A DNA stretch of 64,000 bases from the NCBI GenBank assembly GCA_964622835.1, contig CAZUSA010000001.1:1-64000 (forward strand), read 5' to 3'. A program made the position numbers and the translations under genes. This document shows positions 7,586 to 14,501 of this stretch, piece after piece (within the stretch, counting starts at the first letter, position 1; each line of letters begins with the position of its first letter). Origin of the DNA: JABIKK01 sp964622835 (GTDB lineage: Archaea; Nanobdellota; Nanobdellia; SCGC-AAA011-G17; UBA489). The notes beneath the pieces are model-generated. The model saw only the letters and a program-made list of their open reading frames with translations, had not been told where the DNA came from and ran no database searches.

Positions 7586-8110
7586 ATGACAGAAACACCG
7601 AAACCTGATGAATATGCTCCTTATCTTCTCTCCTTTAGAGAACCTGGCGAAGCAGTAAACCCTCATTTTACCTCAGCAGGATCGTATGCAGTAGTTTCAT
7701 TGGGCAGATCACCTGAAGAAGCAATAGGTTATGCAATTTCAAATCCAGGGAAATGGCTCGGAGATGCTGACGGAATTGGTCTCATACTTGATGGAGACCC
7801 TGTTAGAGTCACAGATCTCGCTGACATTGTTCTAGGACCCGAAGGTCTCGAACTTATTGTTACAAGAACAGGAAATACTTCACGAAGAAATGGATCAGCA
7901 ACAGTCACAGAGTTGCCACTTACAGAGATTGGGTTAGCAACATATCCCTGCAACCAGTTAGAAAGGGCAAACATTCGCACAGTTGGTGATCTTATTAAGC
8001 ACACAGATCATGAAATTTATGTTCTCCGTGGCGTTGGAATGCAATCTATGGATCTCATAGAAGATTATCTTAGCAAGAATGGTCTTAGCTTCAAAGAAAC
8101 ATCCCTCTAA
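7586..8110 (+). CDS. Protein with RNA polymerase alpha-CTD-like helix-hairpin-helix domain
   Basis: 174 aa. The C-terminal third (about 108-170) matches the bacterial RNA polymerase alpha C-terminal domain: LERANIRTVGDLIKHTDHEI then LRGVGMQSMDLIEDYLSKNGL, equivalent to the alpha-CTD core AANIRTIGDL and the second hairpin. The N-terminal part is an unassigned alpha/beta region. Archaeal RNA polymerase subunit D has no such domain, so this is a stand-alone DNA- or protein-binding module, perhaps a transcription factor of the element. Its promoter contains a perfect palindrome. Confidence 0.75.
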   Translation: MTETPKPDEYAPYLLSFREPGEAVNPHFTSAGSYAVVSLGRSPEEAIGYAISNPGKWLGDADGIGLILDGDPVRVTDLADIVLGPEGLELIVTRTGNTSRRNGSATVTELPLTEIGLATYPCNQLERANIRTVGDLIKHTDHEIYVLRGVGMQSMDLIEDYLSKNGLSFKETSL

Positions 8111-8152
8111 ATAAACAATTCAAATTCTTTAAAGAAATAGAAAAGAAGGACA

Positions 8153-8305
8153 TTATTCGTCCTTCTTAATTTCAACTTTGAAGCAGTTGATACATTTGCC
8201 GCCAAGAACTTTTATCTTAAGATAAGGTTTATTGTTCTTATCTTTAGCGTTCCAGATAGCGATACCGTCTCCAGAATAGTCTGGAGTTGTTGGTTCAAAT
8301 CCCAT
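8153..8305 (-). CDS. 50-aa protein with a Cys pair
   Basis: Start at the ATG at 8305, chosen because a strong ribosome binding site (GGAGGTGA) lies 7 nt before it; most genes in this window lack one. The protein holds DYSGDGIAIWNAKDKNNKPY, then GGKCINCFKVE. It looks like a compact beta protein. Function unknown. The strong site suggests an independently translated, well-expressed gene. Confidence 0.65.
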   Translation of the reverse strand: MGFEPTTPDYSGDGIAIWNAKDKNNKPYLKIKVLGGKCINCFKVEIKKDE

Positions 8306-8862
8306 GTTCGTTTCACCTCCTTTCCATTGATGTTTTGGATATTTCATAGCGGTTCTGTAAGAAGTTTGAGTGCCTTTTATTGAATATTCGTGATAATAAT
8401 GAAAAAAGAAAATTTTCAGCATATTAGCACAATAGTTCATTAAATGGCTAGCTCAAACAGCGTATGGTGAAATATACAAAATGCATATCGGTAGAAGGAG
8501 CATGACATGGGGGGATTTGAATAACGTGTATTACTATCTGAACCAGCTGATAATGATAAAACCTATATTGGATCACATGAAGTTCTGAAGTGAATCAACT
8601 AAAACAAAAAGAACAACAAATGAATCACATGAACTAAACACTATATGTGACCAACATGCTTCACGTAAGAAACGTTCCAAACACATGAACCATATAATCC
8701 ATTACTTTCATTAAAAACCTTCTGAGAATAAGTTAAAGAGATTAGTAAGAGGCAGACCGCCTAAGGTCTGACTATCATTTGAATTACTTAAATCTATTGT
8801 TAGGATGTATAATGAAAGAGTCGTTGTTAATTGGTATTCTAATTCTTTTTTCTGTGTGCATT
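8306..8862. other. Non-coding stretch of the element with short repeats
   Basis: No convincing gene. It contains two exact copies of ATCACATGAA (8572-8581, 8624-8633), a near copy ACACATGAA (8681-8689), and an inverted TATGTGA (8644-8650), spaced about 50-57 bp, resembling iterons. A hairpin CAGACC/GGTCTG lies at 8753-8770 with a 6-nt loop. A 35-codon open frame at 8481-8588 is too weak to call. This is the longest gene-free part of the element. Confidence 0.45.
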
Positions 8863-9063
8863 CTAACGAAGTTTGTTAGCTTTTGAGCGTAACAATCGTT
8901 CTCGGTATGCATAAACTCTATGTCTGTCAGAACAGTAGCGTTTTATGGCTTTTTCTGTTACGATCTCAAAGCTTTCTTCGCAGTAGAGACATTTTCTTTT
9001 GTTGTAGGTCATTTTTTTTGAAGTAATGATTAAAATTTCTGTAAAGCCTTTATTATGCAGCAT
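8863..9063 (-). CDS. Small zinc-finger protein
   Basis: 66 aa (or 49 aa from the Met at 9012). KCLYCEESF followed by RYCSDRHRVYAYRER is a treble-clef-like zinc motif with two Cys, then Cys and His, plus a basic tail. Such proteins often bind nucleic acid in mobile elements. Start uncertain: the internal Met just before KRKCLYC gives a tighter domain. Confidence 0.6.
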   Translation of the reverse strand: MLHNKGFTEILIITSKKMTYNKRKCLYCEESFEIVTEKAIKRYCSDRHRVYAYRERLLRSKANKLR

Positions 9064-9261
9064 CTTCTTAGAGTTGAATTTACTATAGCTGTAATGTAGT
9101 AATGATAATAGTGTTTCTTTAGTAGTGTAGTAGTAGAAGTATTAAGTGTTAACAGTAAATTTAATAGTTTTATTTTTAAATGACGAACTGTAATTAAGAC
9201 TTTATAGTAAATGTAATAGTTGGTAGATCTCTTATCTGAACTATTAACACTCCTTTTTACT

Positions 9262-9756
9262 TTACAGTCTTTCAAGTTTGTTTCCATCTTTGATTTTGTA
9301 TTTCTTTGTTCTATCACAAATGTAGTAAGCGAAATCCTTTGCATCAGGAAGTCCCATTCCAAATTCTTCCATAATCTGATTGAAAGAGACAGTTTTTTCA
9401 GTAGAGAATAATTTTTCCAACCTTTGAAGACGATCTTGTAATATTTTGGATTTATCATAGACAATAACACCTGAGATTTTTCGAGAGGGTTCTCCTTTCC
9501 TATAAGTGAATTCAAGTTCTTTGCCAAGCTTCTCCATGTATGTCAGCGCAGTAGGCCTTGCCACGTCAACAAATCCCATAATATCAGTAGTTCTCATATG
9601 TCCTCTTCGCTCTACCTCATCTTTTACTTTGGCGAGCTTATTTGAAAGTTTACTTCGGATAAGCACTCGAAACAGTCCTTCAAACATGTCAATTTTATTT
9701 GTAAGATAATCTAATTTATCATTAATGTTATTTATTGAAGTTTGATCTTCAGGCAT
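9262..9756 (-). CDS. Coiled-coil and winged-helix DNA-binding protein
   Basis: 164 aa. A short N-terminal coiled coil (about 7-30) is followed by a winged-helix domain (about 45-100, with TTDIMGFVDVARPTALTYME as recognition region and a basic wing), then a second helical region resembling a further helix-turn-helix (about 118-150). Probably a transcription regulator or partition-type protein of the element. No closer family recognised. Confidence 0.65.
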   Translation of the reverse strand: MPEDQTSINNINDKLDYLTNKIDMFEGLFRVLIRSKLSNKLAKVKDEVERRGHMRTTDIMGFVDVARPTALTYMEKLGKELEFTYRKGEPSRKISGVIVYDKSKILQDRLQRLEKLFSTEKTVSFNQIMEEFGMGLPDAKDFAYYICDRTKKYKIKDGNKLERL

Positions 9757-9816
9757 TTTTCATTATCAACATGATTCTTCGTTACACAATAATTAAATAA
9801 AACAAAAACTTTCAGA

Positions 9817-9936
9817 CTATTGCATAATATCTGGTGTGGGCTCATGTTGAGTCTCCTCCTTTTTTTCTCTTAGATAATCAGCAAGATTATAGAAGCCCAT
9901 TCTGTGGAATATTTCAATTGCTTCGCTAGTTTTCAT
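9817..9936 (-). CDS. 39-aa protein co-translated with a winged-helix regulator
   Basis: Reads MKTSEAIEIFHRMGFYNLAD, then a charged tail. Its ATG overlaps the end of the 9926-10234 gene by 11 nt, suggesting an operon. The first 24 residues could form a helix pair. Function unknown; low support beyond the overlap. Confidence 0.4.
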   Translation of the reverse strand: MKTSEAIEIFHRMGFYNLADYLREKKEETQHEPTPDIMQ

Positions 9937-10234
9937 TTGAAACTCCTTTAAAGAAATTTTTATGGAAGATGTTCTTTTGAACACCGTTCTCAATTATTAC
10001 GAGTGATCCCTCTGAAAGTAATGATTTAACATAATTTTCTGTTGTTGAATAAGATAACTTAGAAAGTAAAGAGATTCTATGGACAGTAGAAGAAGGATTT
10101 GACTTAACAACACTTAAAATTAAATTTCTATTCTTATTTTTTCTTTGAGGAGCCATAACACGCACCGGACTATTTTGCTGTTTTCCGGGTTTTTCGTGTT
10201 TTCCTGTTTTTTCGTTTTGTTTGGTAGATCCCAT
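9926..10234 (-). CDS. Winged-helix DNA-binding protein
   Basis: 102 aa. A basic, unstructured N-terminus (about 1-38, rich in Lys, Gln and Pro) precedes a winged helix (about 39-95: NLILSVVKSNPSSTVHRISL, then LSYSTTENYVKSLLSEG). Likely the element's regulator. A palindrome ATTCC-TCAT-GGAAT (10240-10253) lies just before the start and may be its own operator. Confidence 0.65.
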   Translation of the reverse strand: MGSTKQNEKTGKHEKPGKQQNSPVRVMAPQRKNKNRNLILSVVKSNPSSTVHRISLLSKLSYSTTENYVKSLLSEGSLVIIENGVQKNIFHKNFFKGVSNEN

Positions 10235-10423
10235 AGCACATTCCTCATGGAATCGCTTATTGCCGGTCCTCTACCACAATCAAAGATTGTTACGCTCGCT
10301 CATTTAACAAGTTAAGCATAATATACAAAACGTGTAAACTTTTAAAGATATATATTAACCAGTATATAGAGAAGTTAGTTTAAGCCTTAAAGGAGCGGTA
10401 GTTTATCACACAACTATACATAA

Positions 10424-10448
10424 TGGCTTATGCGCTCCTAACACTTTT
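10424..10448 (+). repeat. attR, right 25-bp direct repeat
   Basis: Perfect copy of 65-89. It lacks the RNase P sequence before the core (no ACAGAA) and lies 3 bp from the thyA stop at 10452, so it is the displaced original rnpB tail. AGGAGCG at 10391-10397 is complementary to CGCTCCT at 10433-10439 within the repeat. Confidence 0.9.
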
Positions 10449-10451
10449 AAT

Positions 10452-11531
10452 TTAAGCAGCCATTACAGCTCTACTTTTCCATCGGTGGGGATCATACCCA
10501 TCTAATGTAAAAACTTCACCGGCGCGTAATTCAATGGCATCAAATAACGGAATATCTTCAAGAGTTAAGTTGGGGAGAGCTTTTGGCTCTTTTGATAATT
10601 GTTCAAGAACAAAAGGCATATGATCCTTTTTTTCATTTCCTTCTGATTCAAGTCCTGCTTGTTCAAGATACCAATCTCTCAATGCCAAGTATTCTTGTTG
10701 ATCAGTAATGTCACCAAACCTTCCTTTGAATGCTTTAACATTTGAAGGATCAGTCCAAAAATCAGCTCGGGGACTAACACCGAGATATAAATGGGTGTTA
10801 ATAGTCATATGTTCCAATCTTCTTGGTGTAAGACCAACTTCTTGTGCCATCATCTGTAAAAGCAGAGCATCTTGAGCAATGTTAAAGGAAACGCCCAGGT
10901 AGGTGTCACAACTTCTTTGTCCCACTGTTAAGTCCAAGTTATCATTTGAGGCGGTGAATTGGTGCCAAAAGGGACAAGGACCAAGGGCCATATCAGGCAC
11001 ATCAGCACCATTCCACGCATCCAATACATGGTACCGGGAATGTGGATTTACCTTTAAACCATCAACAACGTTACGAAGTTGATCAATTTCACCACCGTGT
11101 TGATCATTTCTATGTCTCCACTGAAAACCATACACAGGTCCTAACGTTCCATGTTCTCTGGCAAATACATGATCAGTTCTAACGTGTTGATCATATGCTG
11201 CAAATTCACGGTTCCAATGTTCAGAATGTTTAGGTACTTCTTTATTCCTTCCAGTATCTTTTAAATGTTTATCAAAAGCATTGGCAGTCCAAAAATGAAC
11301 GCCTCGTTCAACCAAAGAAGCAATATTGTCTTCTCCTCTCAATTTCCATAATAACTCTTCTGCTGGAAGTTCAGGCTTTACATATTTGCTCGTAACTAGC
11401 GGAAAACCTGTTTGTAAGTCATAGCTACTTAATCCAGAAGGAACTTGTATTATCGACGTTTGCGTTCTCGGTTCAAACACGACATCACCATCTGTAATAA
11501 CTCTCTTCAGCAAATTATGGTACTGTCTCAT
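10452..11531 (-). CDS. thyA: Thymidylate synthase (ThyA family)
   Basis: 359 aa; makes dTMP from dUMP with methylene-tetrahydrofolate. Family marks: GTLGPVYGFQWR, QRSCDTYLGVSFNIA (phosphate and nucleotide binding), NTHLYLG, and a C-terminus ending in small residues. The catalytic Cys186 lies in GPCPFWHQF; the usual His right after Cys is Pro. The protein is longer than E. coli ThyA (264 aa) because of inserts around 90-125 and 275-310. Before insertion of the element its 3' end probably faced rnpB. Confidence 0.93.
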   Translation of the reverse strand: MRQYHNLLKRVITDGDVVFEPRTQTSIIQVPSGLSSYDLQTGFPLVTSKYVKPELPAEELLWKLRGEDNIASLVERGVHFWTANAFDKHLKDTGRNKEVPKHSEHWNREFAAYDQHVRTDHVFAREHGTLGPVYGFQWRHRNDQHGGEIDQLRNVVDGLKVNPHSRYHVLDAWNGADVPDMALGPCPFWHQFTASNDNLDLTVGQRSCDTYLGVSFNIAQDALLLQMMAQEVGLTPRRLEHMTINTHLYLGVSPRADFWTDPSNVKAFKGRFGDITDQQEYLALRDWYLEQAGLESEGNEKKDHMPFVLEQLSKEPKALPNLTLEDIPLFDAIELRAGEVFTLDGYDPHRWKSRAVMAA

Positions 11532-11671
11532 GGTACTCTACTAAGAGAACAACTCCTTCTAATATATACGTATACTTAAAAATAATAATTACATAGCTTC
11601 CTTCTAGATGATGGAGGTTTATTCTGGAAGCCAAAGAAACCCTTTTAAACCAGGTATTTCATTACTATTCT

Positions 11672-11827
11672 ATGGCAGAACAAAAAATTCAGATGCCCTC
11701 TTCAGGTGGCGGTTTAGTTCGTTATTTTGATGGGTATAAAGCAAAATTAGAAATTAGTCCATTTACGGTAGTGTGGATGATTGTTGCTGTTATTATTATT
11801 ACCAGTTTATTGCATTTATTGGGTTAA
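11672..11827 (+). CDS. sec61b: Preprotein translocase subunit Sec61 beta
   Basis: 51 aa: MPSSGGGLVRYFDGYKAKLE, then ISPFTVV and a single C-terminal membrane helix ending HLLG. This matches archaeal Sec61 beta (SecG in archaea), the tail-anchored subunit of the SecYE channel. A TATA-like TTTTAAA at 11643-11649 is at leaderless distance from the ATG. The stop codon overlaps the convergent helicase stop. Confidence 0.9.
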   Translation: MAEQKIQMPSSGGGLVRYFDGYKAKLEISPFTVVWMIVAVIIITSLLHLLG

Positions 11828-13650
11828 ACTGCTGCTTGTAAGACTTTTAGATCAGGGCTTAATAAATTTATTATATCATCATTATTACGTAGTCCTCTAT
11901 AGATGCGTTGTATAAATTCTCGTCGTGCTTTGTCAAAGTAAAATGTTCTAAAGGCATTTGCATCTTTCTTTTGTAACACTTGCCAAAAGATATCTTTCAT
12001 GCCGGGGAAGGGATATTTAGTAAAGACAATACTATGACATTGATCGCCTGGTAAGTCCACACCTCGATTACATTTAGTACTATACAACACATCTAATTGT
12101 TTGTCTTTAAACATTTGGAGTAATTCTCCTTTCTTGTATTTTTGTTGTAAGGTTTGAAGTTTTTCTTTACTCATAATACTGATGTTATACAATGTTTTTT
12201 CTTCTTCTGTTGGTAAGTCTGCATAGCTATTCACATGAACTAACACTGGTTTTTTTGCTAGATGGATGCTATCTTGTAAGTTAAGTAAATATTCTTCTCG
12301 TGTTATACTTCCTTCTTGAAAGTCTCTCCAACGACAGCTTTTTTCACGTCCAGTTATATTACGCCGTATCGTTCCTCCATGATTAACTTCTGCATCGATA
12401 ATAACGAAGTCTTTCAATCCAAAGACGTTTTTTAATACTTCAGGACTGTGTAATGTTCCTGACATCATAACAAAGACCTTATTTTTATCGACAATACTTT
12501 CAAGTTTCTTTTCTAAGTTAACATTAACAACACGTGCTATAACATCTTCTCTCTGACTGTAGTCAAAGTTGACGTATGTATCACTATGGTGTCCTTCAAA
12601 GTCTTTTGCTGTTGCGAAGAAGCTTTCGAGTTCTTCGTGTTCTAGTAAGAAATCATTGCGTAATAATGTAGTAAAGAATTTTGCAATGGCTGTTTCTTGT
12701 AAGGGTATGATTTCTTCTTGTTGTATCATGTCATTGATCCATTTTGCTTGTAAGATGGTATCTAATATGTTCATTAACGCAAAGAGTGCTTCTTGTTCTG
12801 CTGTTTCTTGTGCTTTTGTTGATAATTCACTTAACTTTTTGCGTAAGAAATGTAAGTTCATGCGTTTTTCATTGCTTAAACTGTCTAAGAATTCGTCACA
12901 TTCGTCAATAATTTCAACATCAGTAGCAGGTTTTCTATCGAGTGCTGTTTCTATTTCGTATTTTCTACTGTTAAAGATTAACACATCAGCATTAATATAC
13001 GATAAAAACTGTTCATAGTACGCACAATTCCTTTCTCGTTGAAAGAAAATAAAGTCTTTATTACCTAACCCTTTGTATGTATGTTGTTTTGCATCGCGTA
13101 ATCCATAATCACCGAACCATTCTTTGCCAATAACAGGACTCCATGATTTACATGCAGCAGCTACACTAATGCGTCGAACATCATCGATGGTTCCAAAGTC
13201 TTCTCTACTCACAGCTTTGTTATGTTTTAAGTATGCTTTAATGAGATCCCAGTTTTCTTTGCGTAACTCAATAGTACAGGGTAAGTATCGATCGTCTGCT
13301 TGTGTGTTATTGGTATAGGTACAACCAAAGTTGTTTCGTCCTGTTAAGTGTTGTATATTTAGTGGCGTCCCATCATCTTTTTGTATGGTTAAATTGTTAG
13401 TATAATCGTGCGTATATTGTTCTTGTAAATATTTGACAGGTACGACAATGCTTGCTCGTCCTAATGCTTTACCAACATGGAGGGCGATAGCACTTTTTCC
13501 ACTGCCACAGACACCTTTGATAAAAATAATCTTATGACCTTGTTCTATAGCGTCTAAGACTTCTTGAGTGACGGTTTCTTGTGTTTTCCCATTAGAAAAT
13601 TGGAGTGGTTCTAAGAGCGTACCATCTTTTTTCGTTAACGACCAGGTCAT
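11824..13650 (-). CDS. XPD/DinG-like Fe-S superfamily 2 helicase
   Basis: 608 aa. Walker A is GVCGSGKSA (46-54). Four Cys between motifs I and II (C110, C125, C167, C209) fit the [4Fe-4S] site of XPD/Rad3/DinG helicases. Motif II is DECD (249-252) instead of DEAH. The C-terminal half shows VMMSGTLHSPEVL (motif III/IV region) and QRIYRGLRNNDD (motif VI, usually QxxGRxxR). Likely a 5'-3' DNA helicase in repair or transcription. It lies convergent to sec61 beta. Confidence 0.82.
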   Translation of the reverse strand: MTWSLTKKDGTLLEPLQFSNGKTQETVTQEVLDAIEQGHKIIFIKGVCGSGKSAIALHVGKALGRASIVVPVKYLQEQYTHDYTNNLTIQKDDGTPLNIQHLTGRNNFGCTYTNNTQADDRYLPCTIELRKENWDLIKAYLKHNKAVSREDFGTIDDVRRISVAAACKSWSPVIGKEWFGDYGLRDAKQHTYKGLGNKDFIFFQRERNCAYYEQFLSYINADVLIFNSRKYEIETALDRKPATDVEIIDECDEFLDSLSNEKRMNLHFLRKKLSELSTKAQETAEQEALFALMNILDTILQAKWINDMIQQEEIIPLQETAIAKFFTTLLRNDFLLEHEELESFFATAKDFEGHHSDTYVNFDYSQREDVIARVVNVNLEKKLESIVDKNKVFVMMSGTLHSPEVLKNVFGLKDFVIIDAEVNHGGTIRRNITGREKSCRWRDFQEGSITREEYLLNLQDSIHLAKKPVLVHVNSYADLPTEEEKTLYNISIMSKEKLQTLQQKYKKGELLQMFKDKQLDVLYSTKCNRGVDLPGDQCHSIVFTKYPFPGMKDIFWQVLQKKDANAFRTFYFDKARREFIQRIYRGLRNNDDIINLLSPDLKVLQAAV

Positions 13651-13734
13651 AGAGGTCTTTTAGAATTTTGTTTTAAAAATGCTTGTGTGATACGCTAGGG
13701 GTATTGCCGATAAAGAACAAAAGATTTATAGAAT

Positions 13735-13753
13735 GACTCAAATCTTATGAGTC
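13735..13753. promoter_or_regulatory. Inverted repeat over the lgt transcription start
   Basis: GACTCA-AATCTTA-TGAGTC lies between a TATA-like AGATTTATAG (about 13722-13731) and the lgt ATG at 13755, covering the expected start of a leaderless transcript. It could be an operator or a 5' hairpin. Only this one copy was noticed. Confidence 0.4.
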
Positions 13754-13754
13754 T

Positions 13755-14501
13755 ATGTGGGTACACAATCTTAATCCTGTTTTCCTCAGCATTGGACCCG
13801 TAGAACTTCGATACTATGGTTTAGTCTATTTTTTTGGTTTTTTATTCTTATGGTGGTGGTGTCGAAGTAGTCGTTTAGGAAAGGAAGTCTTTCATTCAGT
13901 AGATGATGCTGATGATATGTTATTCTATGTTTTACTTGGTTCGATGATTGGTGCACGAGTATTCTATGGTTTATTCTATAATGTTTCATTGTATCTAGAA
14001 AACCCGTTAGAAATACTGCAATTTTGGAAGGGTGGTATGTCCATTCATGGTGGACTATTAGGTGGTTTTTTAGGTTTATGGTATTTTACAAAGAAAAAAC
14101 AAAATTATTCCTTATTGAAATTAGGTGATGTTGTTGTTTTACCGCTTGCAGTTGGGTTATTTTTTGGTAGAATTGCTAATTTTATTAATGGTGAATTGCC
14201 TGGTCGTATTACCTCTGTTTCGTGGGGTGTGCAATTTCCTTTCCATGAGGGTATTAGACATCCTTCTCAATTGTATGAAGCAGTAAAGAATCTTTGTATT
14301 GCTGGTATATTAGCATGGCAACTCCAACGTCCACAAAAAGAAGGAACATTATTAGGAACATTCTTACTCTTATATGGTATCTTACGGTTTAGTGTTGAAT
14401 ATTTGCGTGAACCAGAAATAGTACTAGGTATTTTTACCATGGGCCAAGTCTTATCACTTATTGTTATTGGTGCAAGTATATATATATTAAAGAAACGTTA
14501 G
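13755..14501 (+). CDS. lgt: Prolipoprotein diacylglyceryl transferase
   Basis: 248 aa, about seven membrane helices. Lgt attaches a diacylglyceryl group to the lipobox Cys of lipoproteins at the outer face of the membrane. Key residues match E. coli Lgt: Tyr21, the HGG motif at His98, the signature GRIANFINGE with Arg139 and Asn142, and RFSVEYLREP (Arg211, Glu215) near the C-terminus. The family is bacterial; presence here suggests transfer. Lipobox proteins at 3890, 16385 and 27154, and the Lit-like protein at 16899, are likely partners. Confidence 0.93.
   Translation: MWVHNLNPVFLSIGPVELRYYGLVYFFGFLFLWWWCRSSRLGKEVFHSVDDADDMLFYVLLGSMIGARVFYGLFYNVSLYLENPLEILQFWKGGMSIHGGLLGGFLGLWYFTKKKQNYSLLKLGDVVVLPLAVGLFFGRIANFINGELPGRITSVSWGVQFPFHEGIRHPSQLYEAVKNLCIAGILAWQLQRPQKEGTLLGTFLLLYGILRFSVEYLREPEIVLGIFTMGQVLSLIVIGASIYILKKR

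Larger units (their letters stand above)
65..10448 (+). mobile_element. Integrated element inserted in the 3' end of rnpB
   Basis: A perfect 25-bp direct repeat marks both ends. The left copy overlaps the rnpB 3' end; the right copy lies 3 bp past the thyA stop codon. An intact tyrosine recombinase starts 50 bp inside the left end and reads inward, the usual layout of elements that integrate at RNA-gene 3' ends and restore the gene on insertion. The cargo looks more AT-rich than the flanks and is mostly small, membrane or exported proteins unlike the housekeeping genes beyond thyA. No replication initiator, capsid or conjugation ATPase is recognisable, so plasmid, virus or satellite origin stays open. 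Confidence 0.85.

Noticed and set aside
8500..8530. GGATTTGAAT resembling the T arm of a tRNA on the minus strand
   Set aside because: No acceptor or anticodon stems can be drawn around it.
9030..9527. 165-codon leftward open frame
   Set aside because: It overlaps the winged-helix gene in another frame, has low-complexity Thr/Leu/Tyr content and no domain. The 9262-9756 frame is clearly the protein.
9840..9880. Internal start with strong AGGAGG-type site inside the 39-aa gene
   Set aside because: It would give only a 9-residue peptide.
10380..10450. tRNA gene at the right element boundary
   Set aside because: AGGAGCG/CGCTCCT could mimic an acceptor stem but there is no T loop or anticodon arm; the repeat matches the RNase P RNA tail instead.
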